Source: Enhydrobacter aerosaccus
GTDB lineage: Bacteria > Pseudomonadota > Alphaproteobacteria > Reyranellales > Reyranellaceae
Reading direction: 5' to 3'
Length of the DNA: 64,000 bases
NCBI RefSeq assembly: GCF_900167455.1
Contig: NZ_FUWJ01000002.1
Location: forward strand, 744,305-808,304
Shown here: positions 1 to 8,945 of the stretch, one piece after another
How positions within the stretch are numbered: position 1 is the stretch's first letter
Layout of the letters: every line of letters starts with the position of its first letter
The notes under the pieces: model-generated
Told to the model about the DNA's origin: nothing
What the model saw: the letters and a program-made list of their open reading frames with translations, nothing else
Database searches by the model: none
Program-made: the position numbers and the translations under genes

Positions 1-1
1 C

Positions 2-598
2 CCGGCCGGCATCTACGCAGCGCTGCATCGGAACACCTTCGCCGACCGCATGACCATGGCGCTGTCGGTGGCCGGTTTCACCATGCCGAGCTTCGTGCTG
101 GCGCTGCTGCTGGTGCTGATCTTCTCCGTGACGCTCGGCTGGCTGCCGGCCAGCGGCAACGAGTCGCCCGCAAACGCGATCCTGCCCATCATCACCTTGG
201 GCACGGCTGGTGCGGCGATCATGGCCCGCTTCACGCGCTCGGCCATGCAGGAAGTATTGGGCCAGCCCTTCGTGCGGGCAGCGTCGGCCAAGGGTTTGGC
301 CTGGCGCCGCGTGATCTCGCATCACGCCTTGCCCAATGCCGCGATCCCGACCGTCACCATCGTCGGTTTCATGGTCGGCAGCCTGGTCGCCGGTGCCGTC
401 GTGGTGGAAAGCGTGTTCGCCTGGCCTGGCATCGGCCGGCTGCTGGTGTCATCCGTCGCCAATCGCGATCTCGCCGTCGTGCAGGCGCTGCTGATGGTGA
501 TCGCGGCCTGGATGGTCATGGCCAATCTCGCCGTCGACCTCGCCTATGGCTGGCTCGACCCGCGCGTGCGCTCGGCCGTCGGCGCCACCGGCCATTGA
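2..598 (+). CDS. Peptide-type ABC transporter permease (DppB-like), 5' partial
   Basis: Inner-membrane permease of a dipeptide/oligopeptide-type ABC importer. The reading frame is open from base 2, so the N-terminal part lies outside the window; about 198 residues are visible. Hydrophobic segments alternate with short loops, and the cytoplasmic EAA-type loop that contacts the ATPase is visible (EVLGQPFVRAASAKGL). The C-terminus ends in the family-typical DLAYGWLDPRVR. A second permease follows at once, so this is the first half of a DppB-DppC pair; the binding protein should lie upstream. The family call is firm, the substrate unknown. Confidence 0.9.
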   Translation, partial: PAGIYAALHRNTFADRMTMALSVAGFTMPSFVLALLLVLIFSVTLGWLPASGNESPANAILPIITLGTAGAAIMARFTRSAMQEVLGQPFVRAASAKGLAWRRVISHHALPNAAIPTVTIVGFMVGSLVAGAVVVESVFAWPGIGRLLVSSVANRDLAVVQALLMVIAAWMVMANLAVDLAYGWLDPRVRSAVGATGH

Positions 599-609
599 GG
601 AGAGCGAAG

Positions 610-1506
610 ATGGCTTTGAACGACGCCGCGGTCCCGCCCGCGCTTCCGGCCTTCGGCCTGTCCCGCCTGTGGCGACGCCTGCGTCGCGTGCCGCCGCTGG
701 TCACGCTCTGCATGCTGTGGCTTGCCGTCATGATCGTGACGGCGCTGGCCGCGAACCTCATCGCGCCCTATTCGATCACCGCCTTCGACCTCAAGGCGAG
801 GCTCGTACCGCCACTCCTGTTCGGCGGAAAGCTCCTGGCCCATCCACTCGGGACCGACGAGTTGGGCCGCGATGTGCTGTCGCGCCTGATCGTCTCCATC
901 CGCATGAGCCTGCTGATCGCCTTCTTCGGGACGCTGATCTCGACGGCGCTGGGGACCATGCTGGGCTTTCTGGCCGCCCATTTCCGCGGCAAGGTCGAGC
1001 AGCTTGTCCTGATCGCCATCGATTTCCAGGCCAGCATGCCGTTCATGATCATCGCGTTGAGCGTGCTCGCCTTCTTCGGCAACAGCCTGGTGCTGTTCGT
1101 CGCGCTCATGGGCTTCAATGCCTGGGAGCGCTATGCCCGCATCACGCGCGGCCTCACGCTCGCCGCCAACGAGCAGGGCTATGCCGCAGCGGTACGGCAA
1201 CTCGGCGCCGGCCCGGCGCGGATCTACGGCCTGCATATCCTGCCGAACATCGCCTCGACGCTGATCGTGTCGATGACGCTGACCTTCCCGGAGATCATCC
1301 TGCTCGAGAGCGGGCTTTCGTTCCTGGGGCTGGGCGTGCAGCCGCCGCTGACCTCGCTCGGCAACATGGTCGGCTACGGTCGCGAATACATCACGCGTGC
1401 ACCCTGGATCATGCTGGCGCCGGCAAGCGTGATCGTGCTCACCACCTTCTCGATCAGCCTGTTGGGCGACTGGCTGCGCGATCGCCTCGATCCGACCTTG
1501 CGCTGA
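610..1506 (+). CDS. Peptide-type ABC transporter permease (DppC-like)
   Basis: Second inner-membrane permease (298 aa) of the peptide-type importer that begins before the window. It has an N-terminal membrane segment, the DppC hallmark GTDELGRDVLSRLI, an EAA loop near GYAAAVRQLGAG, and the C-terminal LLGDWLRDRLDP typical of the family. The frame is open from a TTG at 595, but the ATG at 610 is preferred because GAGGAGAG lies 6-7 bases ahead of it. It starts 11 bases after the preceding stop. No ATPase gene follows; the strand changes after a 24-bp gap, so ATPases must lie upstream or elsewhere. Confidence 0.92.
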   Translation: MALNDAAVPPALPAFGLSRLWRRLRRVPPLVTLCMLWLAVMIVTALAANLIAPYSITAFDLKARLVPPLLFGGKLLAHPLGTDELGRDVLSRLIVSIRMSLLIAFFGTLISTALGTMLGFLAAHFRGKVEQLVLIAIDFQASMPFMIIALSVLAFFGNSLVLFVALMGFNAWERYARITRGLTLAANEQGYAAAVRQLGAGPARIYGLHILPNIASTLIVSMTLTFPEIILLESGLSFLGLGVQPPLTSLGNMVGYGREYITRAPWIMLAPASVIVLTTFSISLLGDWLRDRLDPTLR

Positions 1507-1530
1507 CGAACCCTGCGGCAACAGTGGGCG

Positions 1531-1842
1531 TCAGAGGGCGCCGCGCAGTTCCGTCGTGTAGGAGACCAGCTTGCCGTCGAGGAAATCGATGCGGGTGCGG
1601 TTGAAGACGCGCGAGGGCGGCCCGTCCCATTCGACGATCGAGTAGGCGCTGCTTGCGGGCGCACCCGGCGTGACCAGGCTGCCGGAGCAACCCATCACCT
1701 GGATCGTCTCGTCGTAGCTCATGCCCCGGCGCAGAGCCGCGAGCTTGTCGGTCGTGGCGCCGCACCCTGACGCGCAGCCCGGCAACAGCACCGCCACTCC
1801 GAGCAAAAGCAATGCGCTCAGCAGCGCAGCGAGCAGCTTCAT
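1531..1842 (-). CDS. Small lipoprotein, possibly BamE/SmpA-like
   Basis: Predicted lipoprotein of 103 aa. The N-terminus is a hydrophobic signal followed by a lipobox ending LLPGC, so the mature protein would be lipidated and membrane-anchored. The mature part contains LRRGMSYDETIQVMG, which resembles the glycine-methionine helix start of BamE/SmpA-type domains; this is a weak resemblance. The ATG at 1842 was chosen because AGGAGGT lies about 5 bases upstream. It starts 37 bases after the outer-membrane efflux gene on the same strand and may be the last cistron of that operon. Confidence 0.75.
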   Translation of the reverse strand: MKLLAALLSALLLLGVAVLLPGCASGCGATTDKLAALRRGMSYDETIQVMGCSGSLVTPGAPASSAYSIVEWDGPPSRVFNRTRIDFLDGKLVSYTTELRGAL

Positions 1843-1879
1843 ATCGACCTCCTGTCCTGCGCGAGACACCGGCATCGAT

Positions 1880-3514
1880 CTAGATCCGCTCGCCGGTTGT
1901 CTTCGCGGGTCCATCGGTCGTGGCATTGGACGAGGTCGGCGCGGAGTCCGGCCATGGCTGCGGCTTGGGTGGCTTGGTCGGTGCCTTGCAGGTCGCGCGC
2001 TGCGCGGGATTGAGCGCGCCGGTGCTGTCGCGGTTCCACCAGCCGCCGCCCAGCGCCTGGAACAGCGCCGCCGTATCCGAGTAGCGGGCCGCACGCGCCT
2101 GCACGAGGGCCATCGCCGCCGACTGGTACGTGAGTTCGGCGTTGAGGATGTCAAGGATGCCGGCATCGCCGGCCGCCATCCGTCGCTGCGTGATCTCGAG
2201 GCTGAGCTTGGCGGCGCGCTCGGCATCGGCAGCCGCCTTCAAAGTGACTGCATCGTTCTCGAGAGCCCGCAGCGAGTCCGCGACGTTGCGGAAGGCCGTC
2301 AGCACCGTGGAGCGGTACTGGGCCTTGGCCTGCTCCCAGGTGGCGACCGCGGCCCGACGCTTGGCCGAGAGGGCACCGCCATCGACCAGGGTCTGGGTGA
2401 TGCTGGTGGCGCCGCCGGCGAAGGTGGCCCCCAGCTCGGGACTGAACAATGTCGCGAGATCCGTCGCGGTCGAGCCGAAGCTCAAGCCCAGAGTGATCTG
2501 CGGCAGCATGTTGGCGGTCGCGACACCGACATCCGCCGCCGCCGCATGCACGTTGGCCTCCGCCGAGCGCACGTCGGGCCGCTGCTCGACCATGCGCGAG
2601 GGCAGGCTTACCGGCAGCTCCTGCGGCAGGGTCAGGGCTTCGAGCTGGAAGGTTTCGGCCGGAATGTGCGCGGTCGTCTGGCCCGTCAACTGCGCCAGGA
2701 GATGCCGCTGCTGGCTGAGCTGGTTCCTGAGCGGCGGCAACAAGGCCTCGCTCTGGGCCAGCGCCGCCTGCTGGGTCGCGACGTCCGCCAGGGCCGACTG
2801 ACCGATCGCCATCCGGCGTTGCAACAAGGCGAGACTCTGCCGCTGGATCTCGATGGTGCGTTCGGTCGCCGCGATCTGGCCGCGCAGGGAGGCTTCGGTG
2901 ACCGCCGTGACCACGACATTGGACGACAGGCTCAGATAGGCCGCCTCGAGCAGGAAGCATTGCGACTCAGCCAATGCCTCGAGCGATTCGGCCGCGCGCC
3001 GGTTGCCGCCCCACAGATCGAGGACATAGGTGACGTTGAGCAGCCCGTTGAACAGGCCGTACACCGTGTTGTTGTTGGAGGGTACCGGCGCCAGGGCGGT
3101 GCTGGTCTGATTCTGCGTCGCCGAGCCGCTCAGTCCGACCGTCGGGAACAAGGTCGCCCGCTGTGCCTTGGCGGTTTCCTGTGCCGCCTTGAGGGCCTGG
3201 ATCGCCGACTGGATGTCGGGATTGGCCTTCATCGAGCGGTCGATCAGATCGTCGAGCGGCTTGGACTTGTAGACCTGCCACCATTGGGCCGGGATATCGA
3301 GATCGCCGACGAAGCGTTGCGCCTCGCCGCCCAGCACGTCCCTCGTGGCGACGGTTTCCGGCGCCGTGCCCGAGGCGAGGTAGGTCTTGTCCTTGGGCGG
3401 ATCGGCCCGCACGAAGTCCGGGCCGACAGTGCAGCCGGTCAAGGCAAGGACAGCCGCGACCTTGGTGGCGGCGGCGGCCGGAGCGGACAGCCGGCGAAGA
3501 GCGGAGGTGATCAT
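1880..3514 (-). CDS. RND efflux outer-membrane channel, NodT family lipoprotein
   Basis: Outer-membrane factor (544 aa) of a tripartite efflux pump, the TolC-like exit duct. The signal ends in a lipobox (LALTGCTVGPDF), and the mature N-terminus CTVGPDF is typical of NodT/OprM-type factors. Two long repeated helical OEP domains follow, with stretches such as LPVSLPSRMVEQRPDVRSAE and the matching C-terminal repeat. The C-terminus, about 50 residues rich in Lys/Pro/Thr, extends past the normal OEP end. Its ATG overlaps the stop of the pump gene by 4 bases, so the two are translationally coupled. Confidence 0.9.
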   Translation of the reverse strand: MITSALRRLSAPAAAATKVAAVLALTGCTVGPDFVRADPPKDKTYLASGTAPETVATRDVLGGEAQRFVGDLDIPAQWWQVYKSKPLDDLIDRSMKANPDIQSAIQALKAAQETAKAQRATLFPTVGLSGSATQNQTSTALAPVPSNNNTVYGLFNGLLNVTYVLDLWGGNRRAAESLEALAESQCFLLEAAYLSLSSNVVVTAVTEASLRGQIAATERTIEIQRQSLALLQRRMAIGQSALADVATQQAALAQSEALLPPLRNQLSQQRHLLAQLTGQTTAHIPAETFQLEALTLPQELPVSLPSRMVEQRPDVRSAEANVHAAAADVGVATANMLPQITLGLSFGSTATDLATLFSPELGATFAGGATSITQTLVDGGALSAKRRAAVATWEQAKAQYRSTVLTAFRNVADSLRALENDAVTLKAAADAERAAKLSLEITQRRMAAGDAGILDILNAELTYQSAAMALVQARAARYSDTAALFQALGGGWWNRDSTGALNPAQRATCKAPTKPPKPQPWPDSAPTSSNATTDGPAKTTGERI

Positions 3515-6500
3515 TCTTCGTCCTCCTCGGTGGGACGATCGGGGCTACGTGTATAGGGCCGGAGGAAAACCGCGCGGATCGCGGGCGCGACAATCAGCAG
3601 CATGAGCGGGCCGAGCAGCATGCCACCGACCACGACCGTCGCCAGCGGCCGCTGCACCTGACTGCCGATCCCCTGCGAGATCGCGGCCGGGAACAGGCCG
3701 ACACCGGCCGACAGAGCGGTCATCAGCATCGGCCGCATGCGCTGCTCGGTGCCCTGGAAGATCGCCTCGCCGAACGACAGGCCGCGATCGAGCAACTCGC
3801 GGAAATAGGTGATGTTGAGGATGCCATCCATCACTGCGACACCGGCGAGCGAGATGAAGCCGATCGCCGCCGACACGCTGAAATTCTCGCCCGTGACGTA
3901 GAGCGCGATGACGCCGCCGGCGATGGCGAACGGAATGCCGGCGATCGCGATCAGGCTGTCGCGCAGCGTGTTGAAGAGGCCGTAGAGCAGGACGAGGATC
4001 AGCAGAAAGGTGATCGGGATGATGATCATCAGCCGCGCCGTCGCCTTCTGCAGATTGTCGAATTCGCCCGACCACAGAATGCGATAGCCGGTCGGCAGTG
4101 AAATATGCTGGGCGATCCGCTCCTGGGCCTCGGCCACGGTGCTGCCGAGATCGCGCCCGCGCACGCTGAACTTGATGGGGATATAGCGGGCGCTGCTTTC
4201 GCGATAGATGAAGGAGGCACCGGTATCGAGCGAGATGTCCGCCAGCTCGCTCAACGGCACGTAGGCATTGCCCCCGTTGGGCAACTGATACCCGACCTTG
4301 ATGTTCCGGATCGTGTCCAGGGACTCGCGATAGCGCCGCTGGAGCCGCACGGCCAGATTGAACTGGCGATCGGCCTCCAGCACGGTGGTCGCGGTCGTGC
4401 CGCCGACGGCCGCCTGCACGATCGCGGTGACGTCGCCGCTGTTCAATCCGTAGCGCGCCGCCTTCTCCCGATTGACGCGGATATTGAGATTGGGCTGGCC
4501 AAGCACATGGAAGATGCCGAGGTCGGCGACCCCCTCGACGTCGGCCATCTCGGTCATGACCTGGTCGGCGATCTTCTCCAGCATCGTGAGGTCCGGTCCG
4601 ACGATCTTGACCGAATTGGCGCCTTTGACCCCGGACAGCGCCTCCTCGACATTGTCCTGGATATACTGCGAGAAGTTGAACCCGACGCCGGGCAGCGCCT
4701 CCTCCAGTTCCTTCTGCAGGATCTCGGTCAGCTTGTCCTTGGTCAGGCCGGAGGGCCACTGGTCGAACGGCTTCAGGGGAGCGAACAGCTCGACGTTGGA
4801 GAACGGCGAGGCGTCGCTGCCATTGTCGGGCCGTCCATGTTGCGACACGACCGTCAGAATCTCGGGATGCCGCAGCAGGACATCCCGCATCTTCTTGGTC
4901 GCCGCGACGCCGGCCTCGAGGCCGAGCGTGGGCGGCATCGAGGCGCGGATCCAGAAGTTGCCCTCCTCCAGCGCCGGCAGGAACTCACTGCCCAACTGGG
5001 TCGCCAGATAGCCGGACACGGTGAGAAAGGCAGCGCCCAGCGCCAGGGGCAGAGCGGTATGGCGAAGGGCCCAGCGCAGGATCGGCGTGTAGGCGCCGCG
5101 GATCGCGCGCACGATGATCGTCTCGACTTCCTCGACATGCCGGGGCAAGACCAGCGATGCCAGAACCGGCGTGACGGTGAAGGTCGCAAGCAGGGCGCCC
5201 GAGAGCGCGTAGGCATAGGTCCGCGCCATCGGGCCGAAGATCTGGCCTTCGACGCCGCTCATGGTGAACAGCGGCAGGAACGCGGTCACGGTGATGGTGG
5301 CCGTGAAGAACACGGCCTTGTCGACCTGCAGGGCGCTGATGAAGATCAGCCGCAGCCTGTCGGTCCACAGCATCGCGCTGCCGTGCCCGCTCGTCGACGC
5401 GGTGGGATCGGTACCCCACAGGCCCTCGCTGAGATGCTGGAGCAGGCGCTGGCGCGCGTCCTGGTTGCCCTGGAAATTGCGGAAGATGTTCTCGACCAGG
5501 ATGACCGCGGAATCGATGATGATTCCGAAGTCGACGGCGCCGACCGAGAGCAGGTTCGCATCCTCGCCGCGCAGGACCATGATCAACACGGCGAAGAACA
5601 AGGCGAAGGGAATGTTGGCGCCGACGATGATGGCGCTGCGCAGGTCTCCCAGGAACACCCACTGGATCAGGAAGACCAGCAGGCATCCGAAGACCAGATT
5701 GTGCAGAACGGTGTGGGTCGTCACCGACACCAGCGTGCTGCGGTCGTAGTACGTCACCACCTTCACACCCGGCGGCAGGCTGCCGTCGGAATTGATCCGG
5801 GCGATCTCGGCCTCGACCTTGGGCAGGATCTCGTTGGTGTGCTGGGTGCGGCCCATGACGACGATCGCGGCAGCGATGTCGGGATCGTGGTCGCGGCCGG
5901 CAATGCCCAGTCGCGGCACGTATCCGACCGAGACGGTCGCTACATCCTTGATCTGGATCGGCAGGCCGTTGTTCTGGCCCAGCACCACGTTCTCGATGTC
6001 GTTGACCTTGTATCCGTCGAGCAGATTGTTGGTGCCGCCGTCATCGACGAGGCCGAGTCCCCTGATATTGACGGATTGCTGGCCGATCGTGATCTCGCGC
6101 CCGCCGACATTGACATTGGCGTTGCCGAGCGCGGTGATGATCTGGGGAATCGTGATGTTGTAGGCTTCGATCTTGTGCAGATCGACATCGACGTTGAACT
6201 GCTTGGTCGTTCCGCCCCAGCTGTTGATCTGCACGACGCCGGGAATCGTCAGCAGCCGCCGCGCCACGATCCAGTCCTCCACCGTCCGCAGATTGGTGAG
6301 GCCAAAGTGGGGCGGACCGACGATCTGGTAGCGCACGATCTCGCCCACCAGGCTCGATTGCTGGATCTGCGGCACCTGCGTGCCCGGCAGGTTCACGCCC
6401 TGCTGAAGATAGACAGCGGCGTTGGCATAGGCCGTGTTGTAGTCCGTGCCATAGGCGAAGGTGACGCGCACGAAGCTCAGCCCATAGAACGAGGTCGAGC

Positions 6501-6747
6501 GGATATTGACCACGCCCGGCGTCGGATAGAGCGCGATCTCCATCGGGATCGTGTAGTACTTCTCCATCTCCTCGGCGCTGAGACCGGGCGCTTGCGCCGT
6601 GATCTCGAGAATGACGGGAGCCGGATTGGGATAGGCTTCGATATTGAGTCGCGTGAAGGCGAACACGCCGGCACCCAGGAACACCAGGACGGCGAGCACA
6701 ATGATCGGGCGGCGTGTCAGCCCGAACTCGAGAATCGACTTGAGCAA
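3511..6747 (-). CDS. RND efflux pump, heavy-metal (CzcA/CusA) type
   Basis: Inner-membrane proton-driven RND pump of 1078 aa, the usual length. TM1 (about residues 14-31) is followed by a large periplasmic loop, then the TM4 proton-relay sequence DFGIIIDSAVILVEN at about 406-420. D406, D412 and E419 match the Asp-Asp-Glu relay known from CzcA, which places it in the HME class rather than the drug-exporting HAE class. A second periplasmic loop and a second TM block follow. The operon is adaptor, pump, outer-membrane factor. The metal cannot be told from sequence; no methionine-rich or histidine-rich tail is seen. Confidence 0.93.
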   Translation of the reverse strand: MLKSILEFGLTRRPIIVLAVLVFLGAGVFAFTRLNIEAYPNPAPVILEITAQAPGLSAEEMEKYYTIPMEIALYPTPGVVNIRSTSFYGLSFVRVTFAYGTDYNTAYANAAVYLQQGVNLPGTQVPQIQQSSLVGEIVRYQIVGPPHFGLTNLRTVEDWIVARRLLTIPGVVQINSWGGTTKQFNVDVDLHKIEAYNITIPQIITALGNANVNVGGREITIGQQSVNIRGLGLVDDGGTNNLLDGYKVNDIENVVLGQNNGLPIQIKDVATVSVGYVPRLGIAGRDHDPDIAAAIVVMGRTQHTNEILPKVEAEIARINSDGSLPPGVKVVTYYDRSTLVSVTTHTVLHNLVFGCLLVFLIQWVFLGDLRSAIIVGANIPFALFFAVLIMVLRGEDANLLSVGAVDFGIIIDSAVILVENIFRNFQGNQDARQRLLQHLSEGLWGTDPTASTSGHGSAMLWTDRLRLIFISALQVDKAVFFTATITVTAFLPLFTMSGVEGQIFGPMARTYAYALSGALLATFTVTPVLASLVLPRHVEEVETIIVRAIRGAYTPILRWALRHTALPLALGAAFLTVSGYLATQLGSEFLPALEEGNFWIRASMPPTLGLEAGVAATKKMRDVLLRHPEILTVVSQHGRPDNGSDASPFSNVELFAPLKPFDQWPSGLTKDKLTEILQKELEEALPGVGFNFSQYIQDNVEEALSGVKGANSVKIVGPDLTMLEKIADQVMTEMADVEGVADLGIFHVLGQPNLNIRVNREKAARYGLNSGDVTAIVQAAVGGTTATTVLEADRQFNLAVRLQRRYRESLDTIRNIKVGYQLPNGGNAYVPLSELADISLDTGASFIYRESSARYIPIKFSVRGRDLGSTVAEAQERIAQHISLPTGYRILWSGEFDNLQKATARLMIIIPITFLLILVLLYGLFNTLRDSLIAIAGIPFAIAGGVIALYVTGENFSVSAAIGFISLAGVAVMDGILNITYFRELLDRGLSFGEAIFQGTEQRMRPMLMTALSAGVGLFPAAISQGIGSQVQRPLATVVVGGMLLGPLMLLIVAPAIRAVFLRPYTRSPDRPTEEDEE

Positions 6748-6778
6748 ATTCGGCTCCGTAAGCTACGCGGATCGACGA

Positions 6779-7999
6779 TCAGCCCGCCGGGCTGATCAGG
6801 AGCTTGTTGCTCAGGAAGACCGCGCCCTCGGTGGCAATCAGCTCGCCCGGCGTCGCGCCCTCGAGAATCTCGGTGAAGCCCTTTTGCCGAAGCCCGATCT
6901 TCACCGTGCGCTTCTCGAAGTGGCGGCGATCGGTCGTGACCCAGAGCGTCATCGTGCCATCGCCTTCGCGCACCACGGCGGCATCCGGCACCGCCACCGC
7001 GTCGCGCGTGTCGCCGACCTTGATGGTGAAGGTCGCGAACATGCCGGCGCGCAGCAGGCCATCGGGATTGCTGATCTCGGAGCGGACCCCGATGCGGCGC
7101 GTCTGCATGTCGACGGAGGCTCCGACGACGACGATCTGGCCGTCGAACTCCCGCCCCGGCAACGCGGCCACGCGCACCTTCACGGGCTGGCCGACCCGCA
7201 GGTCGGCGCTGTCCGCCTCGACGGGATTGGCGATCATCCACATGAGGGATGTGTCGGCGACGGTAGAGGGGGCTGGTGCATTCCCCGGCTGGACCAGCAA
7301 CCCGGGGGCGCCGACGCTCTGCGTGATGACGCCGTCAATGGGGCTGCGAACGATCAGGATCGGATCCGCCTGGCGGTTGGCGATGATCCGGTCGATTTCC
7401 TCGTCCGTCTTCCCGAAGATGCGCACGGCATCCCGGGCAGTGTGCAATGCGCCCTCCGCCGCCTGCTGGTCCGACGTCGCCTGGTCGACGTCCTTCTGCG
7501 CGCCGCCACCGCTCCTCAGATTCTCCGTCACCCTCTTGAGGGTGCGCGCCTGCAGGATGGCGACGCCCGCCGCCGATATCAGCGTATTCTCCGCCTGGAG
7601 CAGATCGGGACTGTCGACAGTGAAGAGGACTTGGCCGCGCCGCACGCGATCGCCGGGCCGGCCGAAGGTCGCCACGATGCGTCCCTGATAGGGCGTGAAC
7701 ACCTGGACCAGCATGTTCTGGTTGAAGTCGATATTGCCGACGGCCTGGCGCACGAGCTCGAAGTCGGCGCGCCCGATCGGGCCGACGCGGAAGGCGGCCG
7801 CCTGGCTTTCCGTCAGCTCGACTTCGACCTTGGTCGGCTGGACCGGCGCGCGGCCCTGGCGCGCGGCCCTTTCGGAAACGTCGACGCTGGGGCTCCGCGG
7901 CTGCAAAAGCCACCATCCGGCTACGGCGATCGCACAGAGGGCACCAACAACCAGCCACACTCTCGGAGGCGAGAGCAGCGACCTCAGCCAAGCCTGCAT
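6779..7999 (-). CDS. RND efflux periplasmic adaptor (membrane fusion protein, CzcB-like)
   Basis: Periplasmic adaptor (406 aa) that bridges the RND pump and the outer-membrane channel. An N-terminal membrane anchor (about residues 14-32) is followed by a lipoyl/barrel-sandwich half (TPYQGRIVATFGRPGDRVRRG), an alpha-helical hairpin, the second lipoyl half (RSPIDGVITQSVGAPG) and beta-barrel domains. It is the first gene of the operon, 31 bases before the pump gene. The ATG at 7999 has GGGGGA about 9 bases upstream. The class (CzcB/CusB versus other HlyD-like) follows from the neighbouring HME pump. Confidence 0.9.
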   Translation of the reverse strand: MQAWLRSLLSPPRVWLVVGALCAIAVAGWWLLQPRSPSVDVSERAARQGRAPVQPTKVEVELTESQAAAFRVGPIGRADFELVRQAVGNIDFNQNMLVQVFTPYQGRIVATFGRPGDRVRRGQVLFTVDSPDLLQAENTLISAAGVAILQARTLKRVTENLRSGGGAQKDVDQATSDQQAAEGALHTARDAVRIFGKTDEEIDRIIANRQADPILIVRSPIDGVITQSVGAPGLLVQPGNAPAPSTVADTSLMWMIANPVEADSADLRVGQPVKVRVAALPGREFDGQIVVVGASVDMQTRRIGVRSEISNPDGLLRAGMFATFTIKVGDTRDAVAVPDAAVVREGDGTMTLWVTTDRRHFEKRTVKIGLRQKGFTEILEGATPGELIATEGAVFLSNKLLISPAG

Positions 8000-8105
8000 T
8001 TAATCAATCCCCCAACGCGGTATCCCACTGCGACCGTCAACGATTAACGAGTCGAGAGTACACCCCCGTCCTTACATCCATCTTTCCAATGACAACGGCA
8101 TGACG

Positions 8106-8798
8106 TCAACCAACGCCCACAACCTGCGGTAAGGCCGCGATCATGTAGCCAACGCCCCGAATGGTATGGATCTGGACCGTCGCTCCCGCTTCCTGCAGTT
8201 GCCGGCGCAGGCGATGGATGTAGACGTCGACGGTATTGGTCTCCTGCTCGCCCTCCATCCCGAAGAGCTGCGCCTCCAGGTAGCGGCGCGGGACCACGGC
8301 GCCATGATGCCGCATCAGGATCTCGAGCAGCACGGTTTCGCGCAGGCGCATTGGCAGGACCCTGCCGGCAACATTCACTTGCCGGTTGTCCAGGGCCAGC
8401 GCGACGTCTCCGGCTTTCAGGACATCCTTCAGAAGAACACCGGGGCGCCGCAACAGGGCCTGCAGGCGGGCGATCAGCTCGTCGGCGGAGAACGGCTTGG
8501 CAAGATAATCGTCCGCTCCCTCCCGCAGCCCCCTGACCTTGTCGTCGAGACTGTTGCGGGCCGTCGTGATCAGGACGGGCATGGCATGGCCGGCGTCGCG
8601 CAGAAGCCGCAGGAAACTCAAGCCGTCGGCATCCGGCAGGCCGAGATCGAGAATGACGGCGGCATACTTGACCGACTCGACCGCCTCTCTCGCCGCCTTG
8701 GCGCACAGCGCCACATCGGAATCGAAGCCCGCGCGTTGCAGATGATCCGCGAGGATGCCGGCAAACGTCTCGTTGTCTTCGACGATAAGCACTCTCAT
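8106..8798 (-). CDS. OmpR/QseB-type response regulator
   Basis: Two-component DNA-binding regulator, 230 aa. The receiver domain has the acidic pocket (VEDNE near residue 7), the phospho-acceptor D51 (VILDLGLPDADG) and K101 (DDYLAKPF). The C-terminal winged helix (about 130-222) ends in VDVYIHRLRRQLQ and the family-typical IHTIRGVGYMI. It lies 106 bases upstream of the efflux operon on the same strand, so control of that operon is plausible. The usual histidine kinase partner is not adjacent: both neighbours are transporter genes, making it an orphan in this window. Confidence 0.92.
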   Translation of the reverse strand: MRVLIVEDNETFAGILADHLQRAGFDSDVALCAKAAREAVESVKYAAVILDLGLPDADGLSFLRLLRDAGHAMPVLITTARNSLDDKVRGLREGADDYLAKPFSADELIARLQALLRRPGVLLKDVLKAGDVALALDNRQVNVAGRVLPMRLRETVLLEILMRHHGAVVPRRYLEAQLFGMEGEQETNTVDVYIHRLRRQLQEAGATVQIHTIRGVGYMIAALPQVVGVG

Positions 8799-8899
8799 CG
8801 ACAGACACTCCCCTTCCGCCGTCGCGTATCAGGGGCGTCTTCGAGCGGCAACCGCCAAGGCGTTAAGGTTGGCGTAATTCAAACGGCGTCGTCAGCTTT

Positions 8900-8928
8900 G
8901 GGTAATGTGGTGCGAAACCACATCACCC
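8900..8928 (-). terminator. Hairpin downstream of the liv operon, possible terminator
   Basis: A 12-bp stem with one mismatch (8900-8911 with 8917-8928) closes a 5-base loop 17 bases after the livF stop. There is no clear U-tract on the minus strand, so it may be a transcript-end stabiliser or a Rho-linked end rather than a strict intrinsic terminator. It also separates the liv operon from the response regulator gene. Confidence 0.4.
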
Positions 8929-8945
8929 GTGACGCAACGAGAGAA

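Noticed and set aside
1721..3556. Long plus-strand open frame opposite the NodT-type channel gene
   Set aside because: Arg/Gly-rich shadow composition and no motif; the opposite frame is a clear outer-membrane factor.
4105..6795. Very long plus-strand open frame opposite the RND pump gene
   Set aside because: It is an antisense shadow of a high-GC gene: rich in Asp, Arg, Gly and His, with no family motif, while the minus strand encodes a full RND pump.
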